DNA of 64,000 nucleotides from Neopestalotiopsis rosae (lineage: Eukaryota > Ascomycota > Sordariomycetes > Amphisphaeriales > Sporocadaceae). This document shows positions 1 to 8,798 of this stretch, in pieces. The translations under genes and the position numbers were made by a program. The stretch's first letter is position 1. The number at the start of each line of letters is the position of its first letter. Under the pieces are notes generated by a model that was not told where the DNA came from, searched no databases, and saw nothing but the letters and a program-made list of their open reading frames with translations. The DNA lies in contig JALGAS010000001.1 in assembly GCA_023078685.1 (NCBI GenBank), positions 1,054,001 to 1,118,000 on the forward strand. The letters are read 5' to 3'.

Positions 1-215
1 ACCCTCCCAACACTTCCTACCTCAATCAGCATTCCTACTTCAATCAGTATTCCAATCAGCATTCCGACACTTCCCACCTCAATCAGCATTCCGACGATTC
101 CTACTTCGATCAGTATTCCGACTCTTCCCACTTCGATCAGCCTTCCGACTCTTCCTACTTCAATCCCAACACTTACTACTTCAATCAGCGTTCCCACACT
201 TCCTACTCCCACCAT
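1..215 (+). repeat. Degenerate tandem repeat (coding), TSISIP/TLP units
   Basis: Blocks resembling CCNACTTCAATCAGTATT alternate with shorter CCGACTCTT blocks about a dozen times. Lengths vary in multiples of 3, so the reading frame survives. The array continues past the left edge of the window. Confidence 0.85.
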
Positions 216-456
216 TGTGCCCTTCTGCCCTCCCCGTCCGGTCCTCCCACTTCCCATCATCCCAAGCGACTTTTGCGTCGTGAGCTGCATCGTCACCTTC
301 CTGGGGGCCCTCCGACGCGCCAGCACCCTCGTCTGTCCCGCCATCTACCCGCCTCCGCCGTACTGCGTCCGCCCGGTGCAGACGGCCATTGACAACCTGC
401 AAACGTGCCTCATTGGATGTGGTCGTTTTGGCCTTGCTCGTACACCTCTCTTCTGA
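1..456 (+). CDS. 3' end of a Ser/Thr/Pro/Ile-repeat protein gene (partial)
   Basis: An open frame runs from the first base of the window to a TGA at 454-456, so this is the C-terminal part of a gene that begins upstream. Residues 1 to about 72 are a degenerate repeat built on TSISIP and TLP blocks. It is followed by about 80 unique residues with a Pro-rich patch and paired cysteines (FCPP, CVVSCI, YCV, CLIGC). The repeat would suit an extended, O-glycosylated stalk of a wall or secreted protein, and the terminal cysteines a small disulfide-bonded or hydrophobic tail. This is inference: I do not recognise the family. The frame stays open across the repeat units, which argues for real coding sequence rather than a satellite. 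Start, signal peptide and upstream exons are outside the window, and an intron in the visible part cannot be excluded. Confidence 0.55.
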   Translation, partial: TLPTLPTSISIPTSISIPISIPTLPTSISIPTIPTSISIPTLPTSISLPTLPTSIPTLTTSISVPTLPTPTIVPFCPPRPVLPLPIIPSDFCVVSCIVTFLGALRRASTLVCPAIYPPPPYCVRPVQTAIDNLQTCLIGCGRFGLARTPLF

Positions 457-1516
457 TTTCTCTGCAATCCCGTTGCGAACAACTATATTGACCTGTTTCG
501 TTTTTAGTGCCGTCCACATCTGATGCTGTTGCTGTCGTCTTCTGCCCACTTCTGGACATCTGAGAGATGATGAGAGTATGAGCCAGTGCAACGAACGCGT
601 GGCTCGGTCAAGTGAAGGTCACAATCTTGGTGCTTGGGGTTTCAGTCGGTCCTTACTCCTATGATCCTATTATCCACTATGCTGATAGCGCGCCATGACT
701 CTGGTGATTGGTAGTCTACTGAAGGTTAAGGTCAGCCAGTAGCACCGGAGATCACCCAATTGGCGTGTTGCTTCAGCAATTCAGTCTTTGATAGTATGGA
801 TCAACTACATTAAATCACAATAAAGCTTTGATAGCCACTCTTGCTTCCATCTGCCGTCGATGTGCAAACTTTCCAAAGATGAATAAATTGATCACTAGGT
901 TTCGGAAGTAAAAGGAAGATCTACTGGCCAAACGAGTAATTTTCCAAACATGTATATGCCATACTACAAAAGTTCACACTGATTTTCCACGGTGCTTGTA
1001 AATTGCTTGTCCGACAAAACGCATATGGTTTTTTGTTTTGTTGCACTAGCACAAAAACTTCGACTGTAGCACCGGATTCTGAATCTGTAATCGCTTTAGA
1101 GGCTATTCGTGTGGCGAGACAGTTCCCCCATCAGAGAAATAATCACTCATGATGAGGTTTTTGAGCGAGTATGAAAGACCATAAGGAAGGATAGATATGT
1201 CACAAGAAAAAGCAAGCTGCCCGAAATGGGATTCTGTAGAGGCGCCAGCATGTTGTCAGCTACATACTGCTGACGCTAAATTAGTGCTATAGTACTTCGT
1301 ATACCTAAACGATAGCGAGACGAGCAGAGCACGAGTAGCATCATATGCATTGTTAAAGTTGGAAGGATTCAGGGCGTAGGTGGGGGGGATTACTGTGCCG
1401 CAACGTCCACCCTCCATTCCGAAACTTGTGTTGCTGTTCACATGTTTATTTTTCGCTTTCTTGCCAAGGCACCGCCAACAGCCTCTTCATATCAGCCCAC
1501 TTTGACCAACTGAAAG
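457..1516. other. Intergenic, 1.06 kb
   Basis: Only short unconvincing reading frames. It should hold the 3' UTR of the upstream gene and the promoter of the P450 at 1517. I see no RNA gene, mobile element or strong promoter motif. Confidence 0.6.
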
Positions 1517-3438
1517 ATGGACATTCTCAACAATGCTCGCGAGATTGTCCGATTGTTCGGCCTTCAAACGCTAGCGGCTATTGCAATTGCTGTAAGTTTA
1601 GCCGCTAGAGCCACGACGCAGCGACGGCGCCCTGATTTTAACGTCTCAAGATCTTGACATATGGCGTCAGCCGGTCTATATACAACGTCTACTTCCACCC
1701 ACTTGCAAAATATCCTGGTCCGAAACTTGCAGCAATTACCGATCTGTGGTGGGCGTTTGCTTCGTACGTTGTCTGTCGCTACTCGCGAAACTTGTTTCAA
1801 TTTGAATGCGCTGTCGAAGCTGATACGAAGACTCTGAAGTACTACAGGAAGATATCCTTGGATCATCGAAGATGCACTCAAGAAATATGGTAGATAGGCA
1901 TGTCTTTCAAGTATGAGATTTGAAAGACGACTAATAAACGTCAAGGTGATGTTGTCCGTATTGCTCCGAATGAGCTGGTCTTCATAACTCCTCAGGCTGC
2001 AAAAGGTGAGCGGGGGTCGATATTGAAGTCAGATTTCGATCAACGGATCAACAACTCATTGACATCAACCAGATATATACCTTGCGCAAGAAAAGCACCT
2101 CGAGCTGTTTGTCCAAGTCGGCTATGATGCCGTAGATACTGGTGACGGAGGTATCTCTGGCGAACCCAACCCTTTGCGACATTATGAAATTGCTCGGAGG
2201 GTAGCTCCTGCATTCAGCATCAGGAACTTCAAAGCCAAAGAGCCGATAGTGCATAAACATATCGATATTTTCGTTCAAAAGATGCTGGAAGTAGGCCACC
2301 AAGAGCGAGGCGCCGAAATGCAGCAGTGGTCAGACTGGTTGGCCTTGGACCTTTCAATGGACATGACGTACAGTGCCGATATGTGCCAGATGGTGGATAG
2401 TAAGTACTAATAAATACTTCGTGGTGTGAAATATACTGATCTGAAATAGTGAAAGATTCGATCCCACTCAAGTCCACTTTGAAGCTGAACCTGTTCTTGA
2501 CTATGAGTCAAATTACCAGAAAATTCCCTGTACTTAGTCCTCTCACGTACCTTACTATCCCGCCGTCAATTTGGTTTATGCTGCCGAAACTGCTGGCCAT
2601 GAACTCCGACAACGTCAAGGCACGCATCGAACGTCGCGGCCAGACAGGACAGGCAGTAGATTATTTCGAGCAACTCATACCCGCCGACAAGCCCCTACCC
2701 AAAGACAAGAAAGAGTTGTACCATTTGGAGAATGTTTTGGCGCAGCTACTCATTGCTAGCTGGCAACCTCTAGCCAACCAATCCTACAGTCTCATCTACT
2801 TCCTCCTCGGAGAACCAGAAGCCCATGCTGCCCTGGTAGAGGAGGTGCGAACAGCATTTCGAAACTATGACGAAATAACCTCTGAGGCTGTGGCAAAGTT
2901 GGAGTATCTCAAGGGCTGCACAAGTGAGAGCTTCCGTTTGCACCAGGATACTGTCGATGGACTACCTCGAATCAGTCCTGGCGCGGTTGTGGACGGCGCA
3001 TATATCCCATCAGGAGTAGGCATTTCCAATCTCGCACAAGCGGCAGACTTATGAAGCATAGCTAATGTTGAGTGTGAATAGGTTACATGCCAGATTAGCT
3101 ATTTTGCAGCTGCGAGGAGCCCAAGGTACTTCACAGAGCCACTCAAATTCTGTCCAGAGAGATGGCTGCCTCGAGGACACCCGAGATATGATATACGGTA
3201 TGCAAACGACGATCTGAAGGCCTCGAAACCTTTCAGCCAGGGCGTTCGAGGCTGTCCAGGTGGGCATATTGCATCGTCTGTACTTCGAATTTTTGCAGCC
3301 AAGATCTTGTGGCAATTCGACCTAGAGTTGGTCCCCGGCCAAGATGTGTCATTTGAGAGAGATTTCAGATTCATGACATTTTGGGAAAGGCCCCCCTTCT
3401 TCGTCAGATTCAAGCCAGCACATAGATCGCCCACGTAA
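1517..3438 (+). CDS. Cytochrome P450 (CYP65 / isotrichodermin C-15 hydroxylase-like), 7 exons
   Basis: Exons: 1517-1591, 1651-1763, 1852-1889, 1946-2005, 2073-2399, 2450-3015, 3082-3438. Spliced length is 1536 nt (511 residues), in frame throughout. The order is standard for a microsomal fungal P450: N-terminal anchor (about residues 1-25), [17 protein letters not shown] hinge, [10 protein letters not shown]-helix ExxR (ESFR), PERW, and heme loop [11 protein letters not shown] with Cys451 as thiolate ligand. The family is ER-bound and hydroxylates or epoxidises secondary metabolites, with electrons from NADPH-P450 reductase. Similarity to trichothecene C-15 hydroxylases is by motif style only; no other trichothecene gene is present, so the substrate is unknown. 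The I-helix (about residues 303-312, [10 protein letters not shown]) lacks the usual AGx(D/E)T motif. The 38-nt exon 3 and the non-standard acceptor at 1850-1851 (GAAG) are my least certain joins. Confidence 0.88.
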
Positions 3439-3530
3439 TTCTTTATCAGACAATCGATCCAAAAACAAGCTGATCGTCACAGAATGACGTTCCAACCGAA
3501 ACCAGAGTCCAAATATGCGCTTCAAGTCAT

Positions 3531-4107
3531 CTAGAGTTTGGCTTGGTCTGTCATGACGTCTCTCAGCAGCTTCAGAGCCTCCACTGCGAACCTCACCATA
3601 TTGGCAGTCCTATCATTACCAAGACCCGTGTTCAACTCGCGCACAAATGTCCCTTTGTCTGAGTCCACCGCGAGAGCGACATAGCCGGGAGTTCGGTTTG
3701 GTGTATCACCACCAGTAGGGCCAGCTTATACTGATCAGCTGTCGTTGCCAAATTTGTTATGACAATCAGGACCGACACCTACCTGTGCCACTTTCCGAGA
3801 TTGTGTATGTGCTGCCCAAGTCCTTGCGAACATGCTTTGCCATACCACTCACAATGTCCGTCGTGGGTCCCTTGTATCCTTTGGTGGTCTCCTGGGTCCA
3901 GCCTGCGTACGCGATTCGCGATGGCAGCGTATAGAGCGTCAGGCCGCCCTTGTAATACCCGCTGGCTCCAGGCGCCGTCAGCAGCGAACTGCTCACCAAG
4001 CCACCCGCGGCAGTTTCCGCTACGGAGACCGTCTCATTCCGGGACTTCAAGAGCGATGTGACTTCGTCGAGAATCGCTTGAATTTCTGCAGGGGGGAACA
4101 CTGACAT
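3531..4107 (-). CDS. CinA C-terminal domain protein (NMN amidohydrolase-like fold)
   Basis: Exons on the minus strand: 4107-3783 and 3724-3531, 172 residues. The first ATG in frame (4107) gives MSVFPPAEIQAILDEV. The protein is a stand-alone CinA C-terminal domain: the SVAETAAGGLVSSSLL helix (family consensus about AESCTGG), GYYKGGLTLYTLPSR, the ISESGTAGPTGGDTPNRTPG glycine loop spanning the intron, and a terminal helix. Bacterial CinA domains of this kind deamidate nicotinamide mononucleotide. The fungal proteins are poorly characterised, and the usual Cys of AESCTGG is Ala here (AETAAGG), so activity should not be assumed. The 3' end lies only 92 bp from the 3' end of the P450, a convergent pair. 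Probably cytosolic: no signal peptide or membrane segment. Confidence 0.85.
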
Positions 4108-5249
4108 GATTGCGACTTTCAACGGGCAGATGTTGCTGGGCTGAGTTATGAGGTTGAATTATGCATGTATTGAACTCTCATGGTGATAGTACCCGAGCCG
4201 CTGTAGGCTGTAATAACCCTTAGCGACCGGCTCACTCGGAGGTGCCCAGGTGGCGGATGCGTGGGGGCGGGCGCGGGGCATCTTCTGTGGACCGGTAAAT
4301 AGTGCTATTCGCCTGTTTACGCCAACCACCTACATGTGCCAATTGCAACCTTGGATCCCTCCTTTTTCTCTGATTTCCACCCACATCACGATGTAAACAT
4401 TGCTCTAGTGGCCTGCATGCAATTGTCCATTGTCTGGAGCATGGATGCACAACAGAATCCGATTTTGAGGCTCATGGTCAATAAAAACAGGGAAGATAAG
4501 CGACAGTCAATCACCTTCCGCATCTGGTCACCTAGTCGGATGCCGTACACTGCAGCGCAGCCTGGAATCCAAGATCTATTTCAAGGCCTGATTGCAGATT
4601 CGTCGGCGACTGGGCCGATTGGCTGCTGAGAAGGACTGGCCGAATTCGGTGTGCCTTTCCAAGGCTTCGGGGCGCCGTATGCAACCTCATCGCGTGCTCA
4701 CCTGGGCCAGAGAACCGTTACCAAATATCGGCGCGCACCCCAATTCGGTTGTGCCTTGGCAGGAACGCGAGTTCGCTCGGATTCAGATACTCAGTTTGTA
4801 TGCATCCCTAGCTTAGTCACGGACAAGATCACATCTTGCCAGCTTACACGAAAAATAACATTTCGGATTATACCTGCGATGTGCTTCAAAGCTCATGGAA
4901 TCAATCACATGCACCAATACACAGATGTTGTTGTCAGCCAGCTACCAAGAATTATTTCGCTCGGCTAGAAGCAGCTGAAGATGCAACTGACAGGGTTTCT
5001 CGGATTACGCCCCAGCGGTGAGTGAGCTGTTCTAGCTATGCAGGTGTAGGATGAATATAGGTCTTGGCAGCATGTTGGAATCTGCTCATGATGACAAGCC
5101 ACACGACATATACGCTGGCTCGGTTCACGGATGAGATGCTCGCTTAGAGCTGTGGCTCCGGACCAAGACATGACAGCAACGAGAGATTCATTTTGATACG
5201 ACTTGTCCATGTGTTGATGCAATGGTACGATCATACCGTCGGCCATATC
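4108..5249. other. Intergenic between divergent CinA and AA5 oxidase genes
   Basis: About 1.1 kb holding both upstream regions. No convincing reading frame, RNA gene or transposon relic was seen. The 4230-4290 part is GC-rich compared with its surroundings. Confidence 0.6.
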
Positions 5250-5258
5250 TATATAAAA
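5250..5258 (+). promoter_or_regulatory. Probable TATA box of the AA5 oxidase gene
   Basis: TATATAAAA followed by GG lies 138 bp upstream of the ATG at 5388. This is a canonical TATA box at a spacing that leaves a leader of roughly 100 nt. A TATA box suits an inducible secreted-enzyme gene. Inferred from sequence only. Confidence 0.5.
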
Positions 5259-5387
5259 GGCAGCGTCGTAACATCGTGGTCGGGTTCTCTTGCCTTTCAT
5301 CGCATCAGATCTCTCTTCTTGCTTTGCGTCTGTCTTTGCTTGCTTCATGAAGTGAGACCTGCGGGTAGATTTTGAAATCTCACGATA

Positions 5388-8232
5388 ATGTATACCTCGG
5401 GAATCCTCAAGGCAATTGCCTTGGGGTTGAACCTCACCGTTGTCAGAGCCTTGACAGATTGTCCCAGCACAGTATCGTATTATACAGACTCTTATGGTGC
5501 TCGATACGCAATATGCGCGGGGACTGATCTACAAGGAACAAGCTCAGTCATCACCACTGGGGTCACCACTTCTTCAGCATGTGCTCAGCTGGTAAGTCAT
5601 TCTCATTCATTTCGATATTGACCGATGAAAAGTTGAAATCATTTCTAACTTCCAAGGCAGTGCAGCGCAAGTACGGCATGTATCAAGGCAGTCTACGATA
5701 CGACAAATAAGAATTGTCATATCAAAGACACCACGGCAACCTTGACCTGGGTCTCTAATACACAGTTCAATGTTATATATCTAAATAACACCTTTGCTGA
5801 GGGCACGATTATTGCCAAGTGCCCGTTCACAAGTACGTACTATAGATGCGGCACTCTGCACAGCGTCAATTCTAATACGCCACACAGATGCTACCTATAC
5901 TGGAACAACAGGGTCTTTCTCCATTTGTCCCGACACCGATCTCCAAGGCACGAGCGCGCAAATCGTCGCAAGCATTGCAACTCGTGAAGCTTGTGCAAAG
6001 CTTTGTGACATGACCAGCGGCTGCACTCAAGCTGTCTATGACAAGACCGGAAAATATTGTCACTTGAAGGATAGCACAGGGCTTCTGACTGTAAGTATAG
6101 CCCAAGAAGTCATTCCCCACATCGGCCTTGCTGCTACAGCATCAGATTCAGCGGACACACAGTGATCATTACTAACACGATCAGTGGGTGTATAACAAGA
6201 AATATGATGTGATCAACAAGGTTGTTGCAGCGACACCTGCAACGACTGGCCAGTGGACGGATTTGATCCGCTTTCCCATCATCCCCGTAGCTGCCTACAT
6301 CGTCCCCGAGGCGCCTGACACGAGTAGACTGCTGGTATTCTCGTCCTGGGGCGCATCCACCTTTGGCGGCGCAGGAGGCTACACGCAGTTTGCCGACTAC
6401 AACTGGAAGACGGGAGCCATCTCGCAGCGCCAAGTGTCAAACACGAACCACGACATGTTTTGCCCGGGCATGAGCCAGCTTCAGGATGGACGCCTTGTCA
6501 TCACTGGCGGCTCGGATGCGGAGAAGACGAGCATTTACGACCCCAAGACCAATGCGTTCACACGTGGACCGGATATGCATGTGAGTGATTAAAACTCTCC
6601 GGAGTTGACCGGGACCATCAAAGCTAATATATCGAATGCCTAGGTTGCACGTGGCTAGTAAGCAACAGAGAAAGCCTGCATGATAACAATTACTGACTCC
6701 AGCTATAGTCAAGCTTCCACCACCTTGTCGAACGGCAAAATATTCACAGTTGGTGGCTCCTATTCAGGAGGTTATGGCGGTATGTTGAGAGTTACCCGAA
6801 TATGACTTACTGGAACTTCGTCATGTCCCAAACCCCATGTCAATACTAAAGCTATGCAGGCAAATATGGAGAAGTCTACGACCCTACTGCCAACACTTGG
6901 ACTCTCCTAAGCGGCGCCGTACCCGAGCCAATCCTCACTGACGACCATGAGGGTAAGTTTCTCGGGCAACAATTTGTTACTAGCATGACACATAGCTAAC
7001 ATCTGAATTCGAACAGGTATCTGGAGAGAAGACAACCACGCATGGCTCTATGGATGGAAGAACGGATCAGTCTTCCAGGCTGGGCCCTCGCGGACACAGC
7101 ATTGGTTCGATACCGCGGGCAATGGCTCAGTGTCACTCGCAGCCACCCGCGACACCGACGATGCCATGTGTGCCATTAATGTCATGTACGATGTGGGCAA
7201 GATCTTTTCCACTGGCGGTGCGTCCGACTACGACGACAGCACAGGATGGACATCGGCGCATATTACCACGATCACCTCTCCTTATGTCAATGCTACTGTC
7301 GAGCGGGTAGCGGACATGGCCTGTAAGCAAACTCTTTTCGTACTGAAAACGGTAACATCGAGGGAGGAAATAGGCACGGTGCCAATCACCGTGGATCAGG
7401 GTTTCGATTCTTGCGGATAACAGAGAGCTAATCACTGTCAATAGACGCGCGAGCATTTGGCAATGGTGTTGTGTTGCCTGATGGCAACATCATTGTGACC
7501 GGAGGTCAAAAGGTTGCTCATGTCTTCACTGACACGGACGGAGCTACCGCTGCTGAGCTCTTCAATCCCTACACCAAGACTTGGAAAACGCTGGGTAAAG
7601 CTGCCGTTGCCCGTAATTGTGAGTTTATCCAAATCCTTCCCCCCTGCCTCGTCAGCATCTTCTCGATGACGCAGCTGAGCCCTCTGGGTGGCTGGACCAA
7701 CGCAACGACTTGGAAATGTGCTTCAGTTTTCCATTGCTGACTTGGCAACTGTACAGATCATAGCGTATCACTTCTATTGCCTGATGGAACAGTCTTCAGT
7801 GGAGGTGGCGGACTTTGCTATGTCGGTGCTCCGGGTTCATCTGACGCCGCCTGTAACAAGGCAGTCGATCACGCCGACGCCCAGATTTTCACGCCACCGT
7901 ATCTCTACAATTCCGACAACACTCTGGCCACCCGCCCCGTCATCAGCGCCGTTTCGGCTACCTCCGTCAAGGTTGGCGGCAGTTTGAGCGTGACCATGAG
8001 CGCCTCCACCGCTGGCGTCAAGTTTGCCCTGATGCGCATTGGCAGTGTCACGCATTCCATCAACTCCGATCAGCGGAGAATACCGATTTCAACAACTGTC
8101 CAGAGCGGTACCCAGTACAGCTTTACTCTGGAAAAGGACCCTGGTGTTCTTTTGCCTGGCTACTACTACGTCTTTGCTCTGTCGAGCGCTGGCGTTCCCT
8201 CTGTCGCAAAGACAATCCAAGTTACACTATGA
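5388..8232 (+). CDS. Secreted copper-radical oxidase (AA5, galactose-oxidase-like) with two PAN modules
   Basis: Ten exons: 5388-5591, 5661-5832, 5888-6090, 6185-6580, 6644-6657, 6709-6779, 6860-6952, 7017-7322, 7445-7618, 7757-8232; 2109 nt, 702 residues. Signal peptide about 1-21; PAN/Apple module 1 about 25-120 and module 2 about 127-205, both with ACAxLC and CHxKD landmarks; then the kelch propeller and C-terminal DUF1929 domain. The copper site is complete by comparison with Fusarium galactose oxidase: Cys286 (HDMFCPG; Cys228) cross-links to Tyr330 (ARGYQAS; Tyr272), with Tyr545-His546 (NYHSVSLLLPDG; Tyr495-His496) and His644 (VTHSINSDQRR; His581). The family oxidises primary alcohols to aldehydes with release of H2O2. 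Tyr348 sits where galactose oxidase has Trp290, so the substrate may be an alcohol other than galactose. The PAN modules probably bind carbohydrate or protein. Confidence 0.95.
6644..6657 (+). other. 14-nt micro-exon of the AA5 oxidase
   Basis: This exon encodes Val-Ala-Arg-Gly and the first two bases of the Tyr330 codon. The flanks are ...GCCTAG before it and GTAAGC after it. It is needed to restore the conserved ARGYQ motif and the frame: the preceding exon ends in GTGAGTG followed by in-frame stops. The downstream exon resumes at 6709 with the last base of the Tyr codon. Confidence 0.85.
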
Positions 8233-8798
8233 TTTATGAATAATGTCTTCAGAAAGTTGGGCTTGGCATCAAAGCTAACGGCCTTTTATCTCGTCGTGGG
8301 AATACAAATGGTTGCATATAAGGGATAGAATACACGATTGGAAGTTGCTTTTCGTTAGACTTAATGAATAATGACACTACATATTGAGATACAAGACATG
8401 TTAGTATTTGATTACACCAAGAAAATATACTCTGCAAAAGAACAAGTAAAATAAACAAATAAAAATGCTTGGATCATAGGTGTCCAATTTCCCTATAGCA
8501 AGCTTGGTGTTGAATTTGCCTCCTCTTCTATAGGCACCTTACAGGCATCTACAGAGCACCTAGAAGGTTCTGCCCCGTTCGAAGCTAGGTAGCCCCGCCA
8601 GCTGTCATTAGGCGGTCCAATATTAGTCCGGGCCAGCTGGAGTCCCGCGCGTAGGTACGTAGGCTAGGTAGGTACCTAACCTAGGCGGGTATCTCCTCCC
8701 TAGTCCCTTGACTTTCGAGCTATCCGACACGATATCGCCAAATTCACATCTGTCATCTCCTCCCAACTCCCTACTGCGATGACCATCAGGCAATCGCA
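8233..8798. other. Intergenic, spf1 promoter region
   Basis: About 570 bp. The left half is AT-rich, as expected of a 3' UTR. The right half holds the near-palindromic GGTACC motif listed separately and the presumed spf1 leader. No gene seen. Confidence 0.6.
8664..8684. promoter_or_regulatory. 21-bp near-palindrome centred on GGTACC upstream of spf1
   Basis: CTAGGTAGGTACCTAACCTAG differs from its own reverse complement at only one symmetric pair and is centred on AGGTACCT. It lies about 115 bp before the ATG of the P5A ATPase, with a further GTAGGTACGTAGG just upstream. It could be a dimeric-factor site or a cruciform. The function is unknown. Confidence 0.4.

Noticed and set aside
1517..8232. 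Secondary-metabolite cluster (P450, oxidase)
   Set aside because: No polyketide synthase, NRPS, terpene synthase, prenyltransferase or pathway regulator is present; the genes are separated by an unrelated CinA gene and long spacers.
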